From contig OZ037901.1 in assembly GCA_964035575.1 (NCBI GenBank), forward strand, positions 806,001-870,000: a stretch of DNA of 64,000 nucleotides. The letters run 5' to 3'. Below are positions 10,219-20,487 of this stretch, piece after piece. This DNA comes from Rhynchopus sp. YZ270_cl-10 (lineage: Eukaryota; Euglenozoa; Diplonemea; Diplonemida; Diplonemidae). Below the pieces are notes generated by a model, which was given only the letters and a program-made list of their open reading frames with translations, was not told the origin of the DNA and searched no databases. The stretch's first letter is position 1. The number at the start of each line of letters is the position of its first letter. The translations under genes and the position numbers were made by a program.

Positions 10219-11690
10219 GCCTGCAACGTGTAGGGAGTTCGTTTTGTAAGCTGACAATACTCAAACAAAAAAAAATTGAACGTAACCACCTCCCCTCTCC
10301 TTGTTCCTTGCACACCCTTCCCCCCACTGTGCACTGAGCGTTATACCTTTTATTGCACTGTCTCCCATTTGAGTCACTTCGTGACATTTTGCTCTCTCTT
10401 TTTTTGGAAGTATGTCCCCTCTTTGGGATGGGTGCGCACAAGACACGCACATTCGTCTTCAAGTATACTCTCTCTCTCTCTTTTATTTTATCTCCAAACC
10501 CCTCGCACTTTTTTTTCCTTTTTTCAGTGCTGCTGACCTTCCCTGTAGATGCTGGTTTTTGAAGATATTTGCGTTATTTTTTTTTATCTTAACAGCCCAT
10601 TGTGTCTTCTTTGCTGGCATCTACACACTTCGTGTTTGTTATTATCGTTTTTTTTTATGCGTTTGCGGAAACATACATGTCCCCGTGAGGGGTGTATGGG
10701 TCTTTAATTTGATTTGTGAGCGTTTTTGGAGCCGAATGTGGGAAAAAAATATCAAAAAATGAGGGGAAAAATGAGGAGAGTCTACCGCCAATAATGGTGT
10801 ATGCGGCTTTTTGGGGTTGGTAGCCCCCACAAAAAAACTTAGTGGAGCTCATCCTCGGGTGTCTACACTGATACAACCAAGTTTTAAAAAAAAAACCAAA
10901 AAATGGAGTCGCGTCGTACCGCCCATATTGTAAATAAATAAGTCAAACAGATTTGACTCTCTTTGACACTTTGTGTTGTCGATAAAAGGAAAATAATATA
11001 GTGAAAGACTGTCTGTTTGGCGTTTACGCTGAACCAGCAGCCCCCTTCTATCAGCCTACACTGAACCAACAGATTACCGAGAAAAAAAAGGAAATTGCGC
11101 AACACAAGAGATAATTAAACGAAGTTTCAAAAAAAGAGAAAAAAGCGAGGTGTCTACACGTTATCAATTATTCAAAAAAGGAAGGAAAAAAAAAAAAGTA
11201 TTCTGGATACGCTAAATGCACCCTTTCAATAGAGTATTGAGTTATGTTTTGGGTGCATATTTGTGAGATCAGATTTTTCTTTTTTTAAAAAAAACTGGAG
11301 ATTGAAAAATAGAAAAAAAGGGAGGCAAACGTAGACGCAATTAGCAACGACTTTTCAAAAAAAAAAAGATGACTGTAGGGAAAATGCGCTTTGCACAGTG
11401 TGGCAATTACTATTACAGCAAATTGAAGAAATACAAACAGTATACAGTGTACTGTATTTCCATCACCCCCCATTGCTAAAGTACTCGGCAACTTGCGTAG
11501 CAACAGCTGTCTTTTTTTTGTTTTTTTTGTTTTTCAGAGAAGTGCCCCTGTATGGTGGTATAAAAAAAGCAACAACGATACTGTAAAAAAAAAAAAGTGG
11601 GGGGGTCGTATTTGTGGTCAATTATCAATGCACGTACTTTTCCACCCTTTCTTCAGATTGCTCGATAAAACACACCCAAAAACTCTTAAA
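10219..11690. other. Intergenic; one motif D copy
   Basis: AT-rich, with motif D at about 10840-10895 and a related CTACACTGAACCAACAG segment near 11056. T- and A-runs are frequent. No gene is supported. Confidence 0.6.
10840..10895 (+). repeat. Dispersed motif D copy
   Basis: GTGGAGCTCATCCTCGGGTG, then TCTACACTGATACAACCAAG and TTTT plus an A-run. The same order of blocks recurs at 28385, 51357 and 51662, always on the + strand. Confidence 0.75.
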
Positions 11691-12164
11691 ATGACTGAGC
11701 CAGCAGGAGAGAAGCGTGGATTCATGGACGGCCAGATGGACTGGGGTGCCAACGGAGGAGGTCTGTTCGACTGCTGCAACTGCTCCCCTTGCTGTGGAGG
11801 GTACTGCTGCCTGACGTGGTGGTGCTGTGGAAGCTGCAACGGGTGCAAGCTGTTCTCGTGGGCACTGGACCAGCCGTGCTCGCTGGTGAACCACATCCTG
11901 CCGATGTGCTGCTTGCCGATGGGATGCTTCGTGCGCCACGCCATCCGTACCAAGCTTGGTGTGCAGGCAGGAGGACCTCTTGAGGGACTTGTGGCCGATT
12001 TCCTGTGCGCATGCTGCTGTGGTGCGTGCGCGTTCTGCCAGCAGCTGCGTGGAGCGCACACTGTTGGAGGACAGGAGTCGTGGGACTTCCTCGGAAACTT
12101 CAAGTTCAACGTCAGCGCCGACAGCGGATGCAAGTCGTTCCCCCCGTTCACCCCCATGAAGTAA
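11691..12164 (+). CDS. PLAC8-family cysteine-rich protein, copy 6
   Basis: 157 residues with the same N-terminus and leader as copy 5, but GLFDCC as in copy 2. The rest of the core is identical, including RHAIRTKLGV and CCCGACAFCQQLR. The start is the ATG after CCCAAAAACTCTTAAA; the 66-codon upstream extension is A/T-rich leader. Silent differences (for example TTGCCG for CTGCCG, CGCCAC for CGTCAC) show that it is a separate copy. It is the last gene of the PLAC8 array. Confidence 0.93.
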   Translation: MTEPAGEKRGFMDGQMDWGANGGGLFDCCNCSPCCGGYCCLTWWCCGSCNGCKLFSWALDQPCSLVNHILPMCCLPMGCFVRHAIRTKLGVQAGGPLEGLVADFLCACCCGACAFCQQLRGAHTVGGQESWDFLGNFKFNVSADSGCKSFPPFTPMK

Positions 12165-13711
12165 GCTGGCAACGTGTCAGGAGTTCGTTTTGTAAGCTGC
12201 AAAACGTTAAAGCTCCACTGTACATAGTAACACGAATATGTGCACCCAACGTACACACAACAAGGCGCCCTTTTGTTTTTTGCCACTGCCACCCCCCTTC
12301 CCCCCTTCTTCCATTATTGTAAACAAAAACATAGGCATTTTTTTTTTGTCCTCAAAGTACTAGATCCCCCCCGCTCCTTTTTCTTCCAAAAATAATTGCC
12401 CATTTGGGCATGAATGCTGGAAGAGGGATTATTTTTGGTTTTAATTTTTTCAAAATGAAGAGTAGATGACTTTCGTTTATTTTTTTTCTAAGTTTTGTCC
12501 CCCCTACAGTCGGTAATTCGCTGTTACCTACATCCCCCCCTCACAACTCTCCTCAGCAAGATACCTTAACTTTTTTTTTTTTGTGACAGCACAACAAAAA
12601 TAAACCACGTGAAAAGAACGCAAACAAAACGTTCTTAACTTAACCCCAGATTTCACCACGTTTCTTTGTGTTACGCTCATTATTTTTTTTTTTTTGTTCT
12701 TGCTAGCAAAACGGGTGTAACGCTGCAGCAGACAGGTCTGGTTGGGGAAGAGAGAGAGAGAAAAGAAGAGAAGCAAGACGAGAATGCTCACAGAGAAGGT
12801 TAAAAGGGACTTTTCGACTAAGAAGAAGGTCGAATGCCTGTTACCCTTCTTTCTTTACCTCTTCTCCTTTCCCCCTCCCGATTTTCTGCTTCAGTCTAAC
12901 CACCAAACTGATGTTTTTTTTCCCCCGAAGGTGAACCTAAGTATACAAAGAGTCTTAGGATTATTTTACCAAAAATTTTTTTTAGGTGACTAAGCATGAG
13001 AGGCTTAGGTTCATCTCATAAACCGTTTTTTTTTTTTCTTTTTCCCCCATTACCCCCCCGCTCTTTTTCAACGCACAAAAAAACAAAATATTTTTTTGTG
13101 TCGTCGTCCACTATGTAAATTATAAGGATTGCAATTTTTCAGAAAAAAAAAGGCATTTTTTTTTTTCCAGTGTATTCGCAAGGATGTTTCTAGGGTTTTT
13201 TGGTTTTTCGATTGTTCATCATTTGAAATCGGTCGTCGGCATGCTTCGCGCGCGCCTCCTGCCACAGTGGAGAGAAGAAGGGTCAATTTTGTACACGAAG
13301 TCGACTATGCGTTTCCAGAAGTAGGGGGATGTTGCAGCAAACGTTGTCGACGAGACTTTTGTCCAAGAATTTCGTTACTTTCTCCGAATTGTTCAGAAAC
13401 GCACACCACACCACAATACCATACGGCGAAAGAGGCGAAAGATGAGTTCGATTTAGCGCCATATTCTGCGCAAGAATTACCCTCACTAGGCATTAAATAA
13501 ACCACTACACCATACAGAATTCTTGGGTGGATAACCCCCTTATACACTTTCACCTGCGTGGAAAAATACACACCAAACGCACAAAAGGGACCCCACAGAT
13601 GAGATAACAGCCCTATTCATCAAAGGGCAGTTATTGCAAAAGGGGGGGTTGGGTGTCTGAGTGACCCCTCCTCTTACTCTCCCCTTTTTCCCTCTTTTTG
13701 TTTCTTTGCCA
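12165..13711. other. Intergenic; motif A copy, no supported gene
   Basis: Homopolymer-rich. Motif A lies at 12985-13024, with a diverged CCTAAG/CTTAGG hairpin just upstream (about 12925-12965). Frames around 13129-13571 on both strands have no domain. Confidence 0.6.
12985..13024 (+). repeat. Hairpin motif A copy
   Basis: AGGTGACTAAGCATGAGAGG then CTTAGGTTCATCTCATAAAC, followed by a long T-run. One loop base differs from the consensus. Confidence 0.8.
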
Positions 13712-15003
13712 ATGCTGGTTCGTGAGGCCATTCTGCAAGGGGGTGGCAGTGGTAGCGGGGTAGGCGTAGGTGGGAGCAGCGACGGCAACAGCACCGCGAG
13801 CGTGCCACCATCCTCACATCCATCCGACAGCAGCGACACGGACTCCCTGCACCTCCCATTCCTCATCGCTGGGGTGTTTATCATGGTATGCAATTTTTTT
13901 TAGCACATATCAGACGTATCCGAAATGGAAGTAGGACTCCATGGTTTGGGTGTCCTCTCCCCGGTACACTGTTCACGAAGAGGGCTTTTTGTATTTCAAC
14001 TCTACCTTTCCCTCCCCCCCTTCTCTCTTCTCTTCGCTATTATTGCTTTTATCTATTCAAAAAAACTAGACGATATCATCCGCCAACTGATCTTGATAAC
14101 AATAAAAATATAACAGTGTTTTTCGTTGAACGCAGCAAAAAGTTTCCTGGCTTTCTTTTTGTCTAGTTTCTTAATACACTACGTGTTTGGAAAAAATATT
14201 TATTTATCAAAAACCCCCTTCTCTCTTCTCACCATAATTTCACACAGATCGCGTTCATCTCTCTATTCCTCTACTGTGTTTGCAAGGCGCTTCATAAGAC
14301 AGATCACCGGAGTGATGATGAGGAGGCGCTTGCACACCCATCTACACCTCCACCACACACACAACGCTCAGCCACCGCATCCTCGAGTACAGGCAGCCTT
14401 CTGAACGAAAGCCAACAGAGCCTTCATGAGACGTGCACACCGCTTCTTACACAGACGACAACTCTTGAGGGGATCACCGAGGAGGTTAAGGCACGGCGTC
14501 TTCGCGCAATGTGCGCGCTGCGGGAACGCTTTCCGACAAAAAGCTTTGCCGACATCGCTGCAGTTCTTTTAGCAGAAAACTGGAGTGAATCCGATGCGGC
14601 GATTGTCCTTCACACCCGCATCAGCCCCAAAGGCCTCACTGCGCACACCCTTAACCGCAGCCGCCACACCTCTCTCGTACGCAACATGACAGCACCATCC
14701 CTCCCCCCTGCCCAACAACTCCCTCTCTCCCGCACCCCACAACCCCACAGCCCTCTCGGGGCCACCACCAACTCCTCCTCCTCCACCCTCTCCACTCCAG
14801 AACACCACAAAAACGCTCTCTCCTTGATCGCTTCCACGAAGGGAGCTGGAGGAGGAGGGGGTGGTGGTGGTGGAGGGGGGGGCACAGCTATCCCCCTGAA
14901 CGCAAGGCTTTCGTCTGTGGGGCGTGGAGGTGCGGGGAGGGGAGGGTCTTCGTCATCGTTACCGACATTTACTCGGAGGATGTCAACGGTGAGTGGGGTG
15001 TGA
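13712..15003 (+). CDS. Single-pass membrane protein with CUE-like domain (two exons)
   Basis: Proposed model: join 13712-13885 and 14248-15003, 309 residues. The 362-bp intron starts GTATGC and ends CACACAG (phase 0). Splicing unites two half-helices into one membrane segment: LPFLIAGVFIM from exon 1 and IAFISLFLYCVCKALHK from exon 2 (about residues 48-75), which strongly supports the model. The ~47 N-terminal residues are Gly/Ser-rich and probably lumenal or extracellular. The cytosolic side carries a CUE-like domain (about 140-185; RERFP, FADIAAVLL and AAIVLH fit the FP and Leu-Leu patterns), then a Ser/Thr/Pro- and Gly-rich tail. CUE domains bind ubiquitin. An anchored CUE recalls yeast Cue1, which recruits an E2 to the ER, but the gene symbol is not assigned. 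A GTGAGT just before the stop could be a further splice site. Confidence 0.75.
13886..14247 (+). other. Predicted intron of the CUE-domain gene
   Basis: GTATGC at the 5' end, TTTCACACAG at the 3' end, 362 bp, phase 0, with T-rich interior and in-frame stops. It contains a motif C-like block (13922-14010), so a dispersed repeat sits inside a transcribed region. Confidence 0.75.
13922..14010 (+). repeat. Dispersed motif C copy
   Basis: Blocks: GAAATGGAAGTAGGACTCCA, TGGTTTGGGTGTCC, CCCGGTACACTGTTCACGAA, GAGGGCTTTTTGTATTTCAA. The same block order is found at 56251-56352, and the later blocks at 38195, 51193 and 56735. Confidence 0.75.
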
Positions 15004-15079
15004 AAAAAGGGGGAAGATTTCGGTGATTTGTTGAGGGGTGATGTGTCGGTCAAAATCTGTTTTTTGTGTGAATTTGTTT

Positions 15080-15120
15080 AAGGTGACTAAGCACAGAGAG
15101 GCTTAGGTTCATCTTATAAC
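15080..15120 (+). repeat. Hairpin motif A copy
   Basis: AAGGTGACTAAGC, loop ACAGAGAG, GCTTAGGTTCATC, then TTATAAC. The loop is one base longer than usual. Confidence 0.8.
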
Positions 15121-15334
15121 CTTTTCTTTGTTTGTCGGTGAAACCAAAAAACCGCGAAATATTCTGCAGGTTTAAAAAAAAAGAAACACATCCGAGTCGT
15201 AGTATACCTGGGCCGGGAAAATGTTCGGAAACTCTCGGAAAAATCGAAAAAGTTCCAGAATTTTTACGGTTCATAGTATTTTACGGTTACGGTACGTGGT
15301 ACCTCTGCTCGTTTATCGATTTTTTTTTTTTTGT

Positions 15335-15485
15335 ACGCACACTACTTTTGTGAGCGGAAAGTGTCAACGTCGTTCACCCAACCGTGCTCCGCAAACACCA
15401 CCACCCAACAGGTGAGAGTGTGTGTGGAAGCGTCAACGCATCAAACTACAAGAAAGGGGAGTGAGGGGAACGTGACACTTTTCTT
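15335..15485 (+). repeat. Dispersed repeat shared with 50860-50975
   Basis: Same block order as the 50860 copy, with a few extra bases (CCGTGCTCCGCAAACACCAC is inserted before CACCCAACAGG). It ends GTGACACTTTTC plus a T-run. Confidence 0.8.
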
Positions 15486-15760
15486 TTTTTTTTTTGGTTC
15501 TGTATTGTGTGTCTCACTATTTAGTGCCCAGGGTTTTGTATCTCCACTATTCTAGCATAGATCGAACGATGTAGCGATAAAACCGAAAAGAGTTGCGCCC
15601 CTTTTTCTTTGTCGCAAAACAGCCCCATAAAAAAAGGGGCCATCATTATGGAAATAACCTTCATTTTTGCGCAAGAAGCGCGTTTTTTTCTTTCTTTTTT
15701 TTGCGAATAAGGGAGAGCAAAAAATGGTCCATTTTTAAGGCTTGTCTTAAAATTGGGTTG

Positions 15761-16281
15761 TTTTTCAACTTACCTTCCTTCACCCCCCTGTAAGGGCAAC
15801 CGTAGGTGAAGTAAGGTATAGTATTGAAATCGATGTGGGGGGGGAGTAAAGGGTCAATTTTACAAAACCAGATTTTGAGGAAAATTTTAGCCGAAAATGG
15901 GCCCCACGTATAAGGAACCGGGCTCATATTTCTCAAAATTTAAGTGGTCAAAAAATTGTCCAATTTTTGAGATTGACCCCACCACTGCACGGGCGGAGCC
16001 CAAAAATGCAAATAAGGACTCTTTTCAACTTACCTTCCTTCACCCCCCTGTAAGGGCAACCGTAGGTGAAGTAAGGTATAGTATTGAAATCGATGTGGGG
16101 GGGGGAGTAAAGGGTCAATTTTACAAAACCAGATTTTGAGGAAAATTTTAGCCGAAAATGGGCCCCACGTATAAGGAACCGGGTTCATATTTCTCAAAAT
16201 TTAAGTGGTCAAAAAATTGTCCAATTTTTGAGATTGACCCCACCACTGCACGGGCGGAGCCCAAAAATGCAAATAAGGACT
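15761..16281 (+). repeat. Tandem duplication, 260-bp unit, two copies
   Basis: Bases 15761-16020 and 16021-16281 are nearly identical head-to-tail copies, both starting at TTTTCAACTTACCTTCCTTC and ending AATAAGGACTCTTTT. Differences are one extra G in a G-run and one C/T change. The unit carries GTAAGGGCAACCGTAGGTGA and no open frame, and nothing similar was seen elsewhere in the window. Confidence 0.92.
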
Positions 16282-17058
16282 CTTTTTAATTTGTTCTCTT
16301 GAAATGTGTAATTTCATGTTTTCGCGAAAAATATAACAACTGATCCTACAAGGGTTGAAGGAAGGTGGTTGAAAACAACAATAACAACACGGACAAGTAA
16401 TTGCTAAGAAAAAAACGGGTGTGCTGTGGAAAACTCCGCGCGATTTTCGAAACCACCGTAGCATCCTGGCGATTTGCTGGTGTGATCGATGTGTTGTAGT
16501 CTGTGCATTCTGTGTTCCTTCCGCACTGCTCCAACGGCGACTACAATGTCGGGAGCCTGTGGACAAAAACGAGCTGGACCACGCCGAGCCTGCCGAGCGG
16601 GCGTCCAACAGCGCTATCGAGCAGATGGTGCTACACGAAGAGGACAGCCCCCCCTTCTTGAACGTTTCAGATGCTGGCGTCCCAGTGGGTCTGGCAGTGT
16701 ACGAAGAGCGTTAGCATACCTGCAGAAGAGCAGAATGCTGGGCTTATTGTAGATTATTTCTACAGGATGGAGTTCCACATCACACCCCGTTTTTTTTTCC
16801 GATAGCAATTACTTGTTTTTTTTTTTTCCCCGCTCTCTCTCTCTCTTCCTCCACAAAATCAACCAACATCACAAATAATAATTACAAAAAAACTCGATCG
16901 TCAATACAACCAAATTATAGCAACAAAAAACACTCAGCCCTGCTTTTTTTCTCCCCTCAGCGTTACCCTCCAATACCAAAAAGGGGGGTGTTCAAATTTT
17001 CGCCCTTTTTTTTTTCGCTTTTCCCCGCTTTTTTTTTCTGTAGGCAACTCCAAAATGC

Positions 17059-17140
17059 AACACTCCGGGGTTCAATAACCCGCGGAGTGTCGGTGCCTGC
17101 TGTCCCAGAGGCGTTGTGCACTATCAACTTCACTTTTTCC
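17059..17140 (+). repeat. Dispersed motif B copy with long hairpin
   Basis: ACACTCCG-GGGTT, loop CAAT, AACCC-GCGGAGTGT forms a stem of about 13 bp with one bulge. It is followed by CGGTGCCTGCTGTCCCAGAG, GCGTTGTGCACTATCAACTT and a C/T-rich tract. The last two blocks define motif B. Confidence 0.8.
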
Positions 17141-17786
17141 GTGATTTCTTTAAGGATCCTGTGAAGAAAAACCGTGGCTGCTATGTTTAATAGTAGTCTA
17201 TAATCAAACAAAAAAAACTTTTGTGATTTCTTTTTCCCCTTTTCTGCGATCGAATTAATTTCGAATTTGAACACCCCCGCACACCCCCCAGAAGAAAGAA
17301 AAAAAAATTGAACGAAAAAGATTGTCTCTGAAGAGATTCGCGGTGATGCAATGCCACCCAATCTTAACCCCTATTTGCCCCGTACTCCACCCTTCGCCTA
17401 CTGATGGACGTGGTTTGTGTCTTTTTTTTGAGGCTACTAAAGCTAAGCACCGTATGGGGCTTAGCCTACAGTTTGTCTATCACTTTGTTCTCTTAGTGAC
17501 TGCGTCCGCCTACGGGTGAGACGTTTCGCGCGATTCTACTTCTGTTTTCAAGCTCTAGCCTTTTAACAAACAATACAAACAAATTCCATCGTTTTTTTTT
17601 TTCCTCTCCACAAAAAAAAAGCATAACTCAACTCTTTCTAAGAGAATCAAAGAACAAAAGAAATTTCAAAATAATTTTTGCGGCCCAAAAAAATCAATAC
17701 ATTTTCCCCAACTTTTTTCTCTTTCATTGTTTCAAGTTTCAAATAAGGATTTGCCCTTTGTGAGGTGCATTACTTATCCAAAAGTG

Positions 17787-17788
<2 letters not shown>

Positions 17789-17819
<31 letters not shown>
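17789..17819. repeat. Poly-A tract, 31 bases
   Basis: Uninterrupted run of A. No target-site duplication or retroposed gene is seen beside it. Confidence 0.9.
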
Positions 17820-17820
<1 letters not shown>

Positions 17821-17951
17821 CACTGTGAGAGCGGTTGTTTTGGGTTTTCTTCATTTGGGGGGTAAATTGTGTTGCCGTAATATTATTTTGTTGAGAACAC
17901 TTTTGACTGTTGTTATAAGTCATACGATTTTTTTTTTTGCTATCAGATGTA

Positions 17952-18068
17952 CAGACCTCCAGCAAATGTTGGTGGGGTAAAATCACCCACCAATTTTTTT
18001 TTTATAAATATTCAAGCCCTCAAACATACACCATTTTTTTACCCCACCAAACGTTTGTTGGACTTCTG
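17952..18068. mobile_element. Mariner-like MITE (TA-flanked hairpin), copy 1
   Basis: Inverted ends starting CAGA inside TA dinucleotides (17950-17951 and 18069-18070). The arms carry GTTGGTGGGGTAAAA and the complement TTTTACCCCACCAAAC. The layout matches the better kept copy at 58725-58826. The CAG start with TA flanks is typical of Tc1/mariner-derived miniature elements. Non-coding. Confidence 0.65.
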
Positions 18069-18526
18069 TAGTATTTTTTTATACGGGAATGACCTTTTCC
18101 CCCTCTGCTCGGGGGCATATTTTTTTATGGTCTTTCTCCCCTCTTCTCCTTCTCCTTTTCCTTTTCCATTAGTTTGACCATCTGTGGTCTCATGGTCTTT
18201 CTTTCTTTTGTTTTTGTTTTGGCTTCTTTCATTGTTAAATGCATCACAACTGAACCCTCCACCGACTTCATGCAGTTGTACGTCACATCCGATATGCTCT
18301 ACTCTAGAGCACCACTGGCACAGCCAGAAGGCGTTACAGTGGAGGCGTCTGTCTGTGTGGGTGCAATATTTATATCGTGGGCACGATGGTGGGGAGGTGC
18401 CACGAACTCCCAACGCAAGGGAGTATCGAATACCTAGAGCGGTTATTTTCTTAGCCGTGACTTTTTTTTTTTTTTTTTTTTTTGTTGGGCCGTTCGTGAT
18501 GTACTGTAAAAAAAAAATAGTGAATT

Positions 18527-19290
18527 AAACCCCCCCCCCGCATAAGGTTTACATCCAATAAGGTTTACGAACCGCATAAGGTTTACGAACCCGTCTAAGG
18601 TTTACGTCCCGCATAAGGTTTACCAAGACTTATTTAATTTTGAAAAGTGGATTTTTTTGAAAAAAATATGGGATTTTCGTTGGTATCTGGTCAAAACTTG
18701 GTCGCTAGCCCGGGGGCTCCGGCGAAAAGTCAAAAATTCACTTCGATCACGAACCCGTAAACCCACAAACGAACGTGTTGAAGGACCTTGAGATAAGAGT
18801 CTTGCACCCTCTATTCTATTTTTGGCGGCCACACTGCCTATTGGAACAGCTGGAGTGGAGAGAATGTTTCTTCTCATGAAATTGGTCAAGACTCGCTTGC
18901 GAGCTACGATGCACGACGAAAAACTCGAGGACACTATGTACACAGCCCTCGAACTCCCCTTCAACGATGGCACCGGTATGGACAAAGCGATCTCGAGATC
19001 GAGGTGGATGCATTTAGGAATAACTCCAGCCAGTGCGGAAAACGTAGACAGAAGAACAAGTGCAGCTAGGTGCTGCCTCTTCGAAACATACAAGAAATAA
19101 TGTTACGTGTTCGTGCAATGAGAGGGGGCAGGTCTTACTTTAATAAAAAGAGGTGTCCTCGTAAACCTTATGCGGAACTACTTTCCGTCCCGTTAAGGTT
19201 TACGAAGGAACTAAAACCCGTGTAAGGTTTACGAACCCGTTAGTATTTACCAATAATGTATGTAAACCTTATGCGGGGGGGGGGGGTTTA
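18527..19290 (+). mobile_element. hAT-type DNA transposon remnant
   Basis: The ends are inverted: TAAACCCCCCCCCCGCATAA then GGTTTAC at 18527, and GTAAACCTTATGCG plus a G-run and TTTA at the right. The TAAGGTTTAC unit recurs about five times inside the left end and about four times inside the right, in mixed orientation, as expected for subterminal transposase-binding sites. The interior encodes a C-terminal hAT dimerisation domain. I could not find a clean 8-bp target-site duplication, possibly because the palindrome array adjoins the right end. Confidence 0.75.
18800..19100 (+). pseudogene. hAT transposase C-terminal (hATC) fragment
   Basis: The frame reads LAPSILFLAATLPIGTAGVE then RMFLLMKLVKTRLRATMHDE, closely following the hATC dimerisation signature (small residues, ER, F, then K/R-R-L). 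Only the last ~100 residues of a transposase are present; the DNA-binding BED finger and catalytic core are absent. The source element is therefore not autonomous. It ends at a TAA before the right subterminal repeats. Confidence 0.75.
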
Positions 19291-20477
19291 GGGGGTACGA
19301 CTCCAGCCATTTTTTGCGCACGGAAAATTCATTTGGCATTATCTGGTCATCTCCAAGGCAACTGCGGGTGAAAAACACCCTCAGAGTGGGTCACAGGGGG
19401 CCTGTGGGTCGAAAAACGACCCAGAAGCCACCCCAGAATACAAAAAAATGGAAAAAAATAGTGAAAAAACGGCTTTTTTCACGTTTTGGCCACTTTGGGC
19501 AAAATAGCGATTTTTCGAGAAAATCAAAAACCGGGATATTTTTTGACATCACAAAGCCTCCTTTGGCACAAATATACCCCAAAAGTGGCCTGTGAGTCCA
19601 TTCCAACCTGTTTTGGACATAATTGACACTTTTGGAAGTGTTTTTTTGGTGTTTTTAGGTCAAAAAAATGCCCAAGACGTCCCCAAGACATCCCCAAGAC
19701 ACTTTGCACACCCCCTGTTACGGTCATATTTTTTTCGTTTTTTTGCCTGAAACCCCCAAAATACCCCTCCCGGACCCCACATAGTCCCGAATATCCATCA
19801 CACACCCACTCAGAGTGAGTAGAAGCACCCCAAAAAAAATATTTTTTAAAGCCCTAAAATTGTGCTTCAGTTTCGGCAGCATCCATGTTGAAGTTGAAGG
19901 GCTTTAAAAAATATTTTTTTTGGGGTGCTTCTACTCACTCTGAGTGGGTGTGTGATGGATATTCGGGACTATGTGGGGTCCGGGAGGGGTATTTTGGGGG
20001 TTTCAGGCAAAAAAACGAAAAAAATATGACCGTAACAGGGGGTGTGCAAAGTGTCTTGGGGATGTCTTGGGGACGTCTTGGGCATTTTTTTGACCTAAAA
20101 ACACCAAAAAAACACTTCCAAAAGTGTCAATTATGTCCAAAACAGGTTGGAATGGACTCACAGGCCACTTTTGGGGTATATTTGTGCCAAAGGAGGCTTT
20201 GTGATGTCAAAAAATATCCCGGTTTTTGATTTTTTTCTCGAAAAATCGCTATTTTGCCCAAAGTGGCCAAAACGTGAAAAAAGCCGTTTTTTCACTATTT
20301 TTTTCCATTTTTTTGTATTCTGGGGTGGCTTCTGGGTCGTTTTTCGACCCACAGGCCCCCTGTGACCCACTCTGAGGGTGTTTTTCACCCGCAGTTGCCT
20401 TGGAGATGGCCAGATAATGCCAAATGAATTTTCCGTGCGTTTGGTCCCAGCCAAAATGGCTGGAGTCGTATCCCCTA
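19291..20477. repeat. Long palindrome P1 (arms ~565-577 bp)
   Basis: Left arm 19291-19854, loop 19855-19898, right arm 19899-20475. The arms are nearly perfect reverse complements, starting GGGGGTACGACTCCAGCC and ending GGCTGGAGTCGTATCCCC. The left arm lacks a 14-bp block near its outer end and 3 bases in an A/T run. There is no coding sequence; apparent frames are mirrored in the two arms. It is preceded by a G-run plus TTTA and followed by CTAGG and a G-run. It is the inverted twin of P4. Confidence 0.95.
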
Positions 20478-20487
20478 GGTGGGGGGG

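Larger units (their letters stand above)
15004..18526. other. Gene-free region with repeats
   Basis: Holds motif A (15080-15120), a 260-bp tandem duplication, a motif B copy with a long hairpin (17059-17140), a hairpin MITE (17952-18068) and a 31-base A-run (17789-17819). A frame at 16421-16714 has a hydrophobic stretch followed by a polar tail but no start or domain, and is not called. Confidence 0.6.

Noticed and set aside
13305-13571. Minus-strand frame with VYKGVIHPRILYGVVVYL, reminiscent of the end of a LINE reverse transcriptase
   Set aside because: The resemblance is limited to a few residues, with no polymerase motifs nearby on either strand.
16421-16714. Frame with a hydrophobic stretch (CVVVCAFCVPSALL) and polar tail, like the end of a membrane protein
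   Set aside because: No start codon context, no convincing upstream exon or splice acceptor, and no family match; possibly a gene relic but not supportable.
17060-17095. GGGGTTCAATAACCC as the T-arm of a tRNA gene
   Set aside because: No acceptor, D or anticodon arms at the right spacing; the block belongs to repeat motif B.
19885-20229. 114-residue frame found in P1 and, inverted, in P4
   Set aside because: It lies within palindrome arms, is mirrored on the opposite strand in the other arm, and shows no domain or codon pattern.
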